NCBI RefSeq assembly: GCF_002356315.1
Contig: NZ_AP018164.1
Location: 4,030,001-4,094,000 of the forward strand
Length of the DNA stretch: 64,000 bases
Reading direction: 5' to 3'
Source: Mycobacterium shigaense
Lineage (GTDB): Bacteria > Actinomycetota > Actinomycetes > Mycobacteriales > Mycobacteriaceae
Shown: one piece after another, positions 34,133 to 43,558 of the stretch
Layout: the number at the start of each line of letters is the position of its first letter
Position numbering within the stretch: the stretch's first letter is position 1
Program-made: the position numbers and the translations under genes
The notes under the pieces: generated by a model
Told to the model about the DNA's origin: nothing
What the model saw: the letters and a program-made list of their open reading frames with translations, nothing else
Database searches by the model: none

Positions 34133-35197
34133 CTAACCGCTCAGGTAGCGCCGCAGCATCGCGGCCGCCGCGGTGATCGCCGTGACGGACACGTGTTCGT
34201 CGCGGGTGTGCGCCAGGTTGGGGTCGCCGGGCCCGAAGTTGACCGCGGGGATGCCCAGCGCGGCGAACCGGGACACGTCTGTCCAGCCGTATTTCGCGCG
34301 GACCTGCCCACCGGCGGCGTCGACCAAGGCCTTGGCGGCCGGCTGCGACAAGCCGGGCAACGCGCCCGCGGCGGTGTCGGTCAGTTCGATCTCGACGTCG
34401 AGGCCGTCGAACACCTCGCGCACGTGTTGCAGCGCCGCGTCCGGTGAGCGGTCGGGGGCGAAGCGGTAGTTGACGGTGACGGCGGCGGTATCGGGAATCA
34501 CGTTGCCGGCCACGCCGCCGTCGATGCGGACCGCCGACAGGCCCTCGCGGTACTCGCAGCCGTCGATGTCGACGGTGCGCGCCCGGTAAGCCGCCAGCCG
34601 GTCGACAACGGCGCCGAGCTTGTGAATTGCGTTGTCGCCCAGCCAGGAACGCGCCGAATGCGCGCGCGTGCCGGCGGCGCTGATCACCACGCGCAGCGTG
34701 CCTTGACAGCCCGCCTCGATGAAACCGCCGGTGGGCTCGCCCAAGATGGCCACATCGGCGGCCAGCCAGTCCGGCAGTTCGCGCTCGATGCGACCCAAAC
34801 CGTTTGCCGCCGAATCGATTTCCTCACAGTCGTACATCACCAGGGTCAGGTCGTGCACGGGTTCGGCCACCGTGGCGACCAGATGTAGGAACACCGCGTC
34901 GCCGGATTTCATGTCGGCGGTTCCGCAGCCGTGCAGCACGCCGCGCTCGGCGCGGCCGGGCAGGTTGCCCGCCGCCGGGACGGTGTCCAGGTGGCCGGCC
35001 AGCAGGACCCGCGACGGCCGGTTGCGGTGCGTGCGGGCCAGCACGGCATTGCCGTTTCGGACGATCTCGAAACCCGAGGTCTGGGCGCGCAGCGCGGCCT
35101 CGACCTCGTCGGCGATGCGGGCTTCGTCCCGCGACTCGCTGGGGATGTCCACCAGCGCCGCCGTCAGCTCGATCGGATCGCCACGCAAGTCCAGCAC
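34133..35197 (-). CDS. dapE: Succinyl-diaminopimelate desuccinylase
   Basis: Zinc M20-family hydrolase of lysine and meso-diaminopimelate synthesis, 354 residues, matching M. tuberculosis DapE. Metal ligands are seen in LLAGHLDTVPA, HGCGTADMKSGDA, YDCEEIDS and LGEPTGG, and the last His in DPNLAHTRDEH. GTG 35197 gives the conserved N-terminus VLDLRGDPIEL and has TACCTT 6 nt upstream. Divergent from dapD across only 14 bp. Confidence 0.94.
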   Translation of the reverse strand: MLDLRGDPIELTAALVDIPSESRDEARIADEVEAALRAQTSGFEIVRNGNAVLARTHRNRPSRVLLAGHLDTVPAAGNLPGRAERGVLHGCGTADMKSGDAVFLHLVATVAEPVHDLTLVMYDCEEIDSAANGLGRIERELPDWLAADVAILGEPTGGFIEAGCQGTLRVVISAAGTRAHSARSWLGDNAIHKLGAVVDRLAAYRARTVDIDGCEYREGLSAVRIDGGVAGNVIPDTAAVTVNYRFAPDRSPDAALQHVREVFDGLDVEIELTDTAAGALPGLSQPAAKALVDAAGGQVRAKYGWTDVSRFAALGIPAVNFGPGDPNLAHTRDEHVSVTAITAAAAMLRRYLSG

Positions 35198-35203
35198 GCC
35201 CCC

Positions 35204-35209
35204 AAGGTA
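35204..35209 (-). promoter_or_regulatory. Putative leaderless -10 element of dapE
   Basis: TACCTT on the minus strand, 6 nt before GTG 35197. The same bases read AAGGTA on the plus strand and serve as the dapD ribosome site. Confidence 0.4.
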
Positions 35210-35211
35210 CC

Positions 35212-36174
35212 GTGACGACCGTGACTGGAGCTGCAAGTATCGGGCTAGCGACGCTGGCCGCCGACGGATCCGTCCTCGACACCTGGTTTCCCGCACCGGA
35301 ACTGACCGACGGGGGCGGTAGCGACACGTCAACAACACAGCGCCTGGCGCTGTCCGACGTGCCGCCGGAGCTGGCCGCGCTGGTGAGCCGCGACGACGAC
35401 CGCCACACCGAAACGATCGCCGTGCGCACCGTCATCGGCTCACTCGACGATGTGGCCGCCGACGCTTACGACGCCTACCTGCGGCTGCACTTGTTGTCGC
35501 ATCGGCTGGTGGCGCCGCATGGGCTGAACGCCGGCGGCTTGTTCGGGGTATTGACCAACGTCGTGTGGACTAACCACGGGCCCTGCGCGGTCGAAGGATT
35601 CGAGGCGGTCCGCGCGCGGCTGCGCCGCAAGGCCCCGGTGGCGGTCTACGGCGTCGACAAGTTTCCCCGCATGGTCGACTACGTCCTGCCCACCGGGGTC
35701 CGCATCGCCGACGCCGACCGGGTGCGGCTGGGCGCGCACCTGGCGCCGGGCACCACGGTGATGCACGAGGGTTTCGTCAACTACAACGCCGGCACCCTGG
35801 GCGCGTCGATGGTCGAGGGCCGCATCTCGGCCGGCGTGGTGGTCGGCGACGGGTCGGACATCGGGGGCGGGGCGTCGATCATGGGCACGCTGTCCGGCGG
35901 TGGCACCGAGGTCATTTCGATCGGCAAGCGGTGCCTGCTGGGCGCCAATGCTGGCCTGGGGATTTCGCTGGGCGACGACTGCGTCGTGGAGGCGGGCCTG
36001 TACGTCACCGCAGGCACCAAAGTCCTGACGCCCGAAGGCAAGACGATGAAGGCGCTCGAGCTGTCCGGCGGCAACAACTTGTTGTTCCGCCGCAATTCGG
36101 TCAGCGGGGCCGTGGAAGTCGTCGCGCGCGGCGGCCACGGCATCGCGCTCAACGAGGAGCTGCACGCGAACTGA
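35212..36174 (+). CDS. dapD: Tetrahydrodipicolinate N-succinyltransferase
   Basis: Left-handed beta-helix succinyltransferase that acts two steps before DapE, 320 residues. The N domain has LATLAADGSVLDTWFPAPEL; the hexapeptide-repeat region runs from VRIADADRVRLGAHLAPG to CVVEAGLYVTAGT; the end is GIALNEELHAN. GTG 35212 has AAGG 5 nt upstream. With 14 bp to dapE, its promoter must lie inside dapE. Its stop is 4 bp from the convergent MFS gene. Confidence 0.94.
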   Translation: MTTVTGAASIGLATLAADGSVLDTWFPAPELTDGGGSDTSTTQRLALSDVPPELAALVSRDDDRHTETIAVRTVIGSLDDVAADAYDAYLRLHLLSHRLVAPHGLNAGGLFGVLTNVVWTNHGPCAVEGFEAVRARLRRKAPVAVYGVDKFPRMVDYVLPTGVRIADADRVRLGAHLAPGTTVMHEGFVNYNAGTLGASMVEGRISAGVVVGDGSDIGGGASIMGTLSGGGTEVISIGKRCLLGANAGLGISLGDDCVVEAGLYVTAGTKVLTPEGKTMKALELSGGNNLLFRRNSVSGAVEVVARGGHGIALNEELHAN

Positions 36175-36178
36175 GGAA

Positions 36179-37501
36179 CTACAGCTTCGTCTCCATGGTC
36201 TCGGGCAGCAGGTAGGTGCACACCAGGCTGATCAGGGCGAGACCGGCCAGCATCGCGCCGATCGACCAGGTGCCGTAGGCGCTCATCAGCGTTCCCGCGA
36301 TCATCGGCGGAACGGCACCCCCGAGCACGCCGGCCAGGTTGATCGACAGCGCCGATCCCGTGTACCGGTAACGGGTGGCGAACAGTTCGGGGACGAAGGC
36401 GCCGACGGGCCCGCTCCCGATGCCGTTGATCGCGAAGGTGCCGACGATGGCGACCGCGTACCACACGGGTTTGCCGGTGTCGATCAGCGGCATCACGGCG
36501 AACGACCACGGCACCGAGGCCGCCCAACCCACCAGCATGAGCCGGCGGCGGCCCATTCGGTCGGACAGCACTGCCGAGACCACCAGGCACACGATGCTCG
36601 CGAGAGCTGCCAGCGCGCCGACCGACCAGATGAAGCTGCGGGGATAGCTCAGGTGCGAGTGGGCATACATGGCCAGATAGGTGTTGCCCATGTACACGAA
36701 CGCCATCCCGCCCACCGAGGCACCCGCGGCGAGAACGATTTCCCGGCGCTGCAGGCGCAGCGCCTCGGCGACCGGCGCCTTTGGTACCAGGTTGCGGGAT
36801 CTTTCCTCGACGAAGACCGGGGTCTCGTCGATGTTGAGCCGCACATACAGGGCCAACGCGATCAGCACCGCGCTGATCAGGAACGGGATCCGCCAACCCC
36901 ACTGCAGGAATTCGGGACTGTACTCACCGATGGTGACGTTCACGCCCAGGAACGTCAGGCTGCTCAGGACGCCGGCGACGCCCCCGCCGAGCAGGGTGAA
37001 CATGCCATACAGGCCGCGCCGGTTGGCGGGCGCGTACTCGGCGCTGAGCAGCACCGAGCCGGCCCACTCACCGCCCACGGCGAAACCTTGCAGCAGCCGC
37101 AGCACCATCAGGATCAGCGGCGCGGCCATCCCGATGGACACGGTGCTGGGCACCAGTCCCACGCTCACCGTCGACACGGCCATGATCAGCAGCGTCGCAA
37201 CCAGGGTCTTCTTGCGGCCCAGCCGGTCCCCGTAGTAGCCGAACGCTGCCGCGCCGAGGGGCCGGGACAGAAACGCCGTGGCGAACGTCCCCATCGAGGC
37301 GATCATGGCCACGCCGGGGCTGAGGCCCGGGAAGAACACGGCGGGAAACACCAGCGCCGACGCGGTGCCGTAGATGAGGAAGTCGTAGAACTCGATTGCC
37401 GAACCCGTCAGGCACGAGAGGGCGATCCTTGCCATCGGCGGGCGGCGCGGTTCGGCCGTCAGCGTCGCAGCCGACCCCGCTGCGCGGGTCAACTCACTCA
37501 T
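36179..37501 (-). CDS. MFS transporter, metabolite:H+ symporter type (Rv1200-like)
   Basis: A 440-residue permease with 12 predicted helices. The MHS-group motifs are GSAIEFYDFLIYGTA in helix 1, GYYGDRLGRKKTLV in loop 2-3 and GFAVGGEWAGSVLLSAEYAP in helix 5. Such proteins carry organic acids, osmolytes or shikimate-like compounds with protons; substrate unknown. AGGGA precedes the ATG at 37501. In M. tuberculosis an ESX-5a-type esx locus and IS1081 separate this gene from fadD36; here only 204 bp do. Confidence 0.9.
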   Translation of the reverse strand: MSELTRAAGSAATLTAEPRRPPMARIALSCLTGSAIEFYDFLIYGTASALVFPAVFFPGLSPGVAMIASMGTFATAFLSRPLGAAAFGYYGDRLGRKKTLVATLLIMAVSTVSVGLVPSTVSIGMAAPLILMVLRLLQGFAVGGEWAGSVLLSAEYAPANRRGLYGMFTLLGGGVAGVLSSLTFLGVNVTIGEYSPEFLQWGWRIPFLISAVLIALALYVRLNIDETPVFVEERSRNLVPKAPVAEALRLQRREIVLAAGASVGGMAFVYMGNTYLAMYAHSHLSYPRSFIWSVGALAALASIVCLVVSAVLSDRMGRRRLMLVGWAASVPWSFAVMPLIDTGKPVWYAVAIVGTFAINGIGSGPVGAFVPELFATRYRYTGSALSINLAGVLGGAVPPMIAGTLMSAYGTWSIGAMLAGLALISLVCTYLLPETMETKL

Positions 37502-37705
37502 GACACATCCCTAACTGCCACCTTGATGTGTTGCCTGCATGTCCACAAACGAAGTTATGCGAAGGTCCGGGCTCTCGCTCGCCCGAAAACCTGGCAACAT
37601 CCTGCGCGTGGCCCGAAATCCCAGCTGACGGCCCATGTTGTGATGCGTCGGTTACGCGATCGGTACCACGGCCTTAAACCTGCATACCAGAAACGGCGCG
37701 GCGTC

Positions 37706-39127
37706 TCATCCTTCGGACAGCAACTGCTTCTTGAGTACCTTGCCCATGGCGTTGCGCGGCAGCGCATCCACCATCCGCACCTCACGCGGTCGCTTGTGTA
37801 CCGAAAGCTCTTGCGCCACATGATTAATCAGGACATCCGCGTCCAGGCCCGCCGCGCCGACGACGAAGGCGACGATGCGCTGGCCCAAGTCCTCGTCGGG
37901 CATACCCACCACGGCCACCTCCTGCACGCCCGGATGCCCGAGCAACGACGTCTCGATTTCGCCTGCCCCGACGCGATATCCACCCGATTTGATCAAGTCG
38001 ACCGACTCGCGGCCCACGATGCGATACATACCCGAGCCGTCAACGACCGCGACATCGCCGGTGCGGTACCAGCCGCCGGCGTCGAAGGCCTCGGCGGTGG
38101 CGTCCGGCCGGTTGAGGTAGCCATCGAACATCGTGGGGCCCCGAACCTGAATCCTCCCAACGGTTTCCCCGTCTCGGGGCACCGAGTCGCCGGTGTCGTC
38201 GAGCAGTCTGCTCTGCACGCCGGCGACCGGCAGACCCACCCAGCCGGCACGGCGCTCGCCGTCGGCCCGCGTAGACAGCGTGATCAACGATTCCGAGGTG
38301 CCGTACCGCTCGATCGGTCGGTGGCCGGTGAGTTCGGCCAGCCGGTCGAAGACCGGCACCGGCAGCGGGGCGCTGCCGGACACCAGCAGCCGCGCGGGCC
38401 GCAGCGCCGCGGCGGCCGCCTGGTCGCCCGCCACGCGTGACCACACCGTGGGCACCCCGAAGAACAGCGACCCCCCGGCCGTGGCGCACGCTTGGGCGTA
38501 TCCGTCCGGTGTAGGTCTTCCGGTGTGCACGAAGCGATTTCCGATCCGCAGCGACCCCAGCAGGCCCAGCACCAGGCCGTGCACGTGGAAGAGCGGCAGA
38601 CCGTGGACCAGAACGTCGTCCGGCGTCCACTGCCAGGCCTGCGCCAGCGCGTCCAGGTCCGCTGCGATCGCCCGCCGGCTCAGCAGCACCCCTTTGGGCA
38701 GCCCGGTGGTGCCGGAGGTGTAGATGATCATCGCGGTGGCCTCGGGCGCCGGCTCGGCGTAGCGGTGCCAGGAACGAGCGTGCAGCCGAACCGGGATGTG
38801 CGGCAGCCCATCCGGGTCGTCCGGCTCCGGCCCCAGCCACGCTTGCGCGCGCGAATCGGTGAGCATGTGGCGGCGCTCGGCGGCGCCGACATCGGAGGGC
38901 ACCGGGACGAACGGCACACCTGCGATCAGGCAGCCGGCGATCGCCAGCACCGTCGAGGCGGTCGGCTTGGCCAGCACCACAACCCGTTCGGCGCCGGCGA
39001 CCCGCTCGGCCACCGATGTTGCGGCGCCGACCAGGTCGCTGCGGCTCAACACCGCGCCGTCGATGGTGACGGCGTCGGGGATGTCTCTGGCGGTCAGTGT
39101 CGAGGGATTCAGCGAAGCCAACAGCAC
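37706..39127 (-). CDS. fadD36: Acyl-CoA synthetase FadD36
   Basis: AMP-forming acyl-CoA synthetase, 473 residues, relatively short for the family. Signature IIYTSGTTGLPKGVLLS is near residue 136, then HGLPLFHVHGLVLG, ERYGTSES, GWYRTGDVAV and the final Lys region LPRNAMGKVLKKQL. Closest relatives act on short or malonyl-like acids, so substrate is open. GTG 39127 has TAGCCT 7 nt upstream, a leaderless geometry. Confidence 0.93.
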   Translation of the reverse strand: MLLASLNPSTLTARDIPDAVTIDGAVLSRSDLVGAATSVAERVAGAERVVVLAKPTASTVLAIAGCLIAGVPFVPVPSDVGAAERRHMLTDSRAQAWLGPEPDDPDGLPHIPVRLHARSWHRYAEPAPEATAMIIYTSGTTGLPKGVLLSRRAIAADLDALAQAWQWTPDDVLVHGLPLFHVHGLVLGLLGSLRIGNRFVHTGRPTPDGYAQACATAGGSLFFGVPTVWSRVAGDQAAAAALRPARLLVSGSAPLPVPVFDRLAELTGHRPIERYGTSESLITLSTRADGERRAGWVGLPVAGVQSRLLDDTGDSVPRDGETVGRIQVRGPTMFDGYLNRPDATAEAFDAGGWYRTGDVAVVDGSGMYRIVGRESVDLIKSGGYRVGAGEIETSLLGHPGVQEVAVVGMPDEDLGQRIVAFVVGAAGLDADVLINHVAQELSVHKRPREVRMVDALPRNAMGKVLKKQLLSEG

Positions 39128-39134
39128 GACCAGC

Positions 39135-39140
39135 AGGCTA
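39135..39140 (-). promoter_or_regulatory. Putative leaderless -10 element of fadD36
   Basis: TAGCCT on the minus strand with 7 nt to GTG 39127, in the 39-bp spacer after the upstream hydrolase gene. Confidence 0.5.
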
Positions 39141-39166
39141 CCCGCCGCCCCGTCGCGCGCCGCTAA

Positions 39167-40075
39167 TCAGGGTTGTTCGTCCCAGATCTTGGTCAGCGTG
39201 GAGAGAATTTCCTCGCCGCGGCCCAGCCCGCCGAGGTGACTCTCGCCGGGCAGCACGATCAGCTCGCAGTCGGGCAACAGGCTCACGACGTGCTGGCCGT
39301 GGGCGAACGGCACGATGTGGTCGCTGTCGCCGTGCCACCAGCGGACGGGGACCTGGACCTCGTTCAGCCGAAATCCCCAGTCCTGGGTGAACAGGATGAC
39401 GTCGTTGAAGGGGGCGGCCAATTGCTTTCGGCTGCCGTTGAGCAGGTCATCGAGGAACATCGCCCCGAACTCGGGGCGGGTGAGCAGGCGCCGGTCGCCC
39501 TCGGGCGATACCGCGGCGTACAGATACAGCGCGGTGTTGGCCACCGGGCGGATCGAGCGGACCAGCAGGCTCGCGCCGATCCGCAGCGGGTCGCCGCCCA
39601 GCTTCAGCAGGGGCGCCACCCGTTTGCCCAGGTTCATCAGCCCGCTGGTGATCCCCTCGTCGCCGAGGAGCGGTGCGACGCCCCCCAGAATGCCGGCCGC
39701 CACCACCCGGTCGGGCATCGCCGCGGCCGCCGCCAGCGCGTACGGGCCGCCGCCGGACAGGCCGATGACGGCCATCTTGCCGATGCCGAGGATGTTGGCG
39801 ATCGACTGCAGATCGTCGGCGAAGGCGACGATGTTCGGGTACCGATGCGGTGTCGACGAGCCGATCCCGGGGCGATCCAGGCCGATCAGTCGGATGGCGT
39901 GGTTCTTGGCGTAGACACGGGCCTCGGTGGGGATCTGCCGGCGGGCGCCGGGGGTGCCGTGCAGCCAGAAGAACGCCCGGCCCTGCGGATCGCCGAACTC
40001 GGCGAAGCCGATCTGGCGGTCCTCGCCGACCGCGACGTTTCCTTCGAGCTTCGGGCGCGCGATCTCGATGACCAT
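39167..40075 (-). CDS. Alpha/beta-fold hydrolase (Rv1191-like)
   Basis: A 302-residue cytosolic hydrolase. The oxyanion region is FFWLHGTPGARRQ, the nucleophile elbow GLSGGGPYALAAA near residue 106, the acid in HGDSDHIVPFAHG, and the catalytic His in LPGESHLGGLGRG. The residues of a working esterase or lipase triad are all present; substrate unknown. It borders the P450 block, whose first gene is divergent 99 bp away. Confidence 0.88.
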   Translation of the reverse strand: MVIEIARPKLEGNVAVGEDRQIGFAEFGDPQGRAFFWLHGTPGARRQIPTEARVYAKNHAIRLIGLDRPGIGSSTPHRYPNIVAFADDLQSIANILGIGKMAVIGLSGGGPYALAAAAAMPDRVVAAGILGGVAPLLGDEGITSGLMNLGKRVAPLLKLGGDPLRIGASLLVRSIRPVANTALYLYAAVSPEGDRRLLTRPEFGAMFLDDLLNGSRKQLAAPFNDVILFTQDWGFRLNEVQVPVRWWHGDSDHIVPFAHGQHVVSLLPDCELIVLPGESHLGGLGRGEEILSTLTKIWDEQP

Positions 40076-40174
40076 CCCAGCAGCTTGGCATGTGACGCGC
40101 GGTTTACAAAGGGCTCACCTGGACGCCGGACGCCTTCGGTAAGGTGCTGCGGAACCGGGCCAGGAGGCTTTGCC

Positions 40175-41428
40175 ATGCCAACGGCGTTTCCGCTGCACTC
40201 CCCCGACTTCTACGCAGGCAATCCCTATCCGGCCTACCGGGAGCTGCGCGCGACGGCGCCGGTGTGCTGGAACGACGTCTGCGGCTTCTGGGCGCTGGCG
40301 CGCTACGAAGACATCCGCGTCGTCGCGACCAACCCGGCCCTGTTCACCTCCACGCGGGGCATCACCATCCCCGTCCCGGGCATGCCCAACCCGGTGCAGC
40401 CGAGCAGCCTGATCTTCATGGATCCACCGCCGCACCGGCGGCTGCGCAAGCTGGTCAACTCCGGATTCACCCGCCGACAGCTGGCGCTGCGCGAACCGAA
40501 AGTCCGCGGCATCGTGTGCGGAATCCTCGACGGCATAGCACCGGACTCCACCCTCGATTTCGTCGACACGATCGCCGCGCCGTTGCCCGCTGACGTGATC
40601 GCCGAACTGCTCGGCGTTGCGCCCGACGACCGGGAGCAGTTCCGGGTCTGGACGGACGCGACGGTCGGGACCACCGGGACCGGTGGCGATCCGGACCCCA
40701 TCGAGACCGTCGGCCGGCTCTACGGGTGCGTTCGTCACCTGGTCACCGCCGCGCGCACCCGTGCGCCCGACGACCTGCTGTCGATCCTGGGCGGCACGGA
40801 GGTCGACGGGGACCGACTCAGCGACGAAGAGCTGCTTGACTTTTCGTTCCTGCTGCTGGCTTCGGGCAACGAGACCACCCGCGCTCTGATCACGCTCGGG
40901 ACGCTGGCCCTGATCGCCCACCCCGAGCAGCATCGGCTGCTGGTCGAAGATCGCACCCGGATCCCGCTGGCCGTCGAGGAGATGTTGCGCTGGACCAGCC
41001 CCGTGACACACATGGCCCGCACCGCCACGGCCGACGTCGAGATCCGCGGCCACCGGATCCGCGCCGGCGAGTCGGTGGTGATGCTCTACGGCTCAGCCAA
41101 CCGCGACGAGGACATCTTCGGTCCCGACGCGGAGGACTTCAAAGTGACCCGCCACCCGAACCCGCACATCGCGTTCGGCTGCGGCGAACACTCCTGCGTC
41201 GGTGCGCAATTGGCCCGGGTAACGGCTCGCGCGTTGTTCGCGGAACTGCTGGCGCGGTTTCCCGGCCTTCAGCTCGCGGATGAGGTGGACAGGATGCCGG
41301 CGACGATGCTGCCGCTGGTCACCCGCATGCCGGTGCGGTTCGGGGGCGAACAGCTAAGCGCCCGGCACGCGCTCGCCGATGACGCGCGCGTCGCGCAGCG
41401 CGGCGATCTCGGGCCCGGAGAGTCCTAG
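40175..41428 (+). CDS. Cytochrome P450 (first paralogue)
   Basis: A 417-residue soluble actinobacterial P450. The I-helix oxygen motif is LLLASGNETTRAL, the ExxR pair is in VEEMLRWTSPV, and the haem loop is FGCGEHSCVGAQLAR with Cys at residue 341. ATG 40175 follows AGGAGG by 7 nt. Residues 254-341 are encoded by DNA identical to the second P450. The last 25 residues (from EQLSARHAL) extend past the usual end and overlap the convergent CoA-transferase gene by 75 bp. Related in general to steroid-type CYP125/142, but family not assigned. Confidence 0.92.
   Translation: MPTAFPLHSPDFYAGNPYPAYRELRATAPVCWNDVCGFWALARYEDIRVVATNPALFTSTRGITIPVPGMPNPVQPSSLIFMDPPPHRRLRKLVNSGFTRRQLALREPKVRGIVCGILDGIAPDSTLDFVDTIAAPLPADVIAELLGVAPDDREQFRVWTDATVGTTGTGGDPDPIETVGRLYGCVRHLVTAARTRAPDDLLSILGGTEVDGDRLSDEELLDFSFLLLASGNETTRALITLGTLALIAHPEQHRLLVEDRTRIPLAVEEMLRWTSPVTHMARTATADVEIRGHRIRAGESVVMLYGSANRDEDIFGPDAEDFKVTRHPNPHIAFGCGEHSCVGAQLARVTARALFAELLARFPGLQLADEVDRMPATMLPLVTRMPVRFGGEQLSARHALADDARVAQRGDLGPGES
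40934..41196 (+). repeat. 263-bp tract identical to 45981-46243
   Basis: Compared base by base, 40934-41196 and 45981-46243 show no mismatch, while flanking parts of the two P450 genes differ at roughly one base in five. The tract runs from the helix before ExxR into the haem-Cys codon and stops at its third base. The pattern is that of recent gene conversion. Confidence 0.9.
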
Positions 41429-43558
41429 ACCGCCCAGGATTTCGTCGTTGTGCTGACCGAGCGTGGGCGCGGGCGCGCGGTGGTGCCGGGCCGGCCCGGG
41501 TGCGATGCGAAACGGCCAGCCCGGATAGCGGTGCGCTCCGGTGAACGGACGCTCGAACTCCTCGTAGAAGCCCCGCCCGTCGAGTTGGGGTATGTCGTAC
41601 ATCTGTTCGGCGGTGATCACCCGCTCGGCCGGAATATTTTGCCTCCTGAGGGTTTCCAAGATCACGGCGGGTGTCTGCGTGCGGGTCCAGCCGGCGACCA
41701 TGTCGTCGAACACGTCGTGATCGACCGCACCGCCGTCGGGCACGGACAGCGCGACCCACACCTGGTCCTCGCTGGTCGGATACACGCCCTGCAGGTAGCC
41801 GCGTCGGCGATTCCCTTCGCGTTGCTGGACAACACCATTCATCGAATACGCGATCACCGGCTCGGCGGTCACGCACGCGGCGACCTCGATCTGCGCGACC
41901 TCAATCAACCGCCCCTGCCCGGTAAGGCGCCGGTGTTCCAGGGCGGCGAGCAGCGCGACGCCGGCATGCACGCCCACGACGGGATCGGCGGGCCCCTGCG
42001 GGTTGCAGGGCGGCCCGTCGGCGTACCCGGTGACGGCGGACATCCCAGCCGTCTGCTCGAAGTTCAACGCCCACCCGACGTAATCGCGCCAGGGGCCACG
42101 CAGACCGAAACCCGGCATCCGGACCAGAATCACGTCGGGCTTCAGCGCTACCAACGACTCGTAGTCCAAACCGAACTGCTCCACCACCCGCGGTGAGAAG
42201 TTTTCCACCACGACGTCGGCCTGAGCGGCCAGCCGCCGGGCGATCTCCAGGCCGCGTGGCGACGTCAGGTCCAGCGTCAGGTCCTTCTTGTTGAGGTTGG
42301 TGGCTTGCCACAACCCGCTGCGCTCGTACCAGTCGTCGCCCTCGAAGGGAAACGCGCCCGAGTAGCGAAAGCCGTCCGGCCGCTGGATGGATTCGACCTT
42401 GACGATGTCGGCGCCGAACGCCCCCAAGTAGCAAGTCAGGTAGGCGCCGGCCCAAAAGGTGCTCAGGTCAAACACTTTCAGGCCCGCAAAGGGTAGTGAC
42501 GTCCCGCGGGGCGCCGGGACGGGGCGCGCCGAGGGGCCCGGCACGAACCGAAATGCCTTGCCCGGGTGCTGGAATCCCCCGCCATCGACGAAAAACTCGC
42601 GGTCGGCGTATTGCGGGCATGCCAAGACGGTGGCGCCGTCGTTGACCGGGGTAGCCGGAATGCGCAACGCCTGGCACAGGTCGACGATCTCCGCGACGGT
42701 TTTCTCAGCGAGCAAAGATTCTGCACGAGAATAGAATTCGGCGCGCTGCGGGCCGCCCATCATGATCGCGATCTGCTGCTCGGCGAACTCGGGCAGGCCG
42801 AGCATCGCGCAGACATCGAGCCAATGCTGGCCCGTCAGGCAGTTGATGCCCACCCAGCCGTCGGCGGCCCGGACCACCCCCAGCATCGGGGCGCCCCGCG
42901 CGTTAGTGGGCAAGCCGAGGCTTTGCATCTTCTGCGCCATCAGCATCGGATACGGCAGGGTGCACAGCAACGACTCGAACTCGGAAACGTCGACCTCACG
43001 CGGGTGTCCCGCGGGCTGCAGTCGCAGCGCGGTCAGCGCACCCAACGCGCCGTAGGCGCCCGCGACATATTCGGCGATGCGGGCGCCCACCTGCACCGGC
43101 GGTCGGTCCGGATCGCGGGCGCTGACCCAGCCCGATGCCGCCTGCACGGTCAGCGACGTGGCCGGCCGGTCGCGCCACGGCCCGAACTGCCCGAAGGCAG
43201 AGATGCGGAGCAGCAACAGGTTTGGGTTGATCTCGGCGAGGGTGTCGGCGTCGAATCCCCAGCCTTCCAGCGTCCCCGGTGCAAAATTCTCGATCAGCAG
43301 GTGCGCGTGCGCGAGCACCTCGCGGGTGTCGCGGAATGGGGCACGAAGCTTGCCCGCGTTGAGATACTCGAACAGGCCCGAGCGCTGCGGGTCTACCTTC
43401 CCCCCGGGAAAGGGGCCCCACCGCCGCAGCGAGTCTCCCCCCGGCGGCTCGATCTTGGTGACCTCGGCACCGAGGTCCACGAGCAGCTTCGCCGCGTAGG
43501 GACCTGATATCTCGGTTGCGATTTCGACAACGGACAGCCCGGTGAGGGGTCCCGTCAC
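41354..43558 (-). CDS. Two-domain CaiB/BaiF (class III) CoA-transferase
   Basis: A 734-residue protein made of two fused type III CoA-transferase domains, residues 1-345 and 350-734. Each starts alike (LTGLSVVEIATEISGPYAAK; FAGLKVFDLSTFWAGAYLT). Domain 2 keeps the catalytic Asp in ADPVVGVHAGVALLAALEHR; the matching position in domain 1 appears to be Glu (IAEYVAGAYGALGALTAL). It would move CoA between acids, activating a carboxylate made by the neighbouring P450 or aldehyde dehydrogenase. GTG 43558 overlaps the dehydrogenase stop. Confidence 0.9.
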   Translation of the reverse strand: MTGPLTGLSVVEIATEISGPYAAKLLVDLGAEVTKIEPPGGDSLRRWGPFPGGKVDPQRSGLFEYLNAGKLRAPFRDTREVLAHAHLLIENFAPGTLEGWGFDADTLAEINPNLLLLRISAFGQFGPWRDRPATSLTVQAASGWVSARDPDRPPVQVGARIAEYVAGAYGALGALTALRLQPAGHPREVDVSEFESLLCTLPYPMLMAQKMQSLGLPTNARGAPMLGVVRAADGWVGINCLTGQHWLDVCAMLGLPEFAEQQIAIMMGGPQRAEFYSRAESLLAEKTVAEIVDLCQALRIPATPVNDGATVLACPQYADREFFVDGGGFQHPGKAFRFVPGPSARPVPAPRGTSLPFAGLKVFDLSTFWAGAYLTCYLGAFGADIVKVESIQRPDGFRYSGAFPFEGDDWYERSGLWQATNLNKKDLTLDLTSPRGLEIARRLAAQADVVVENFSPRVVEQFGLDYESLVALKPDVILVRMPGFGLRGPWRDYVGWALNFEQTAGMSAVTGYADGPPCNPQGPADPVVGVHAGVALLAALEHRRLTGQGRLIEVAQIEVAACVTAEPVIAYSMNGVVQQREGNRRRGYLQGVYPTSEDQVWVALSVPDGGAVDHDVFDDMVAGWTRTQTPAVILETLRRQNIPAERVITAEQMYDIPQLDGRGFYEEFERPFTGAHRYPGWPFRIAPGPARHHRAPAPTLGQHNDEILGGLGLSGPEIAALRDARVIGERVPGA

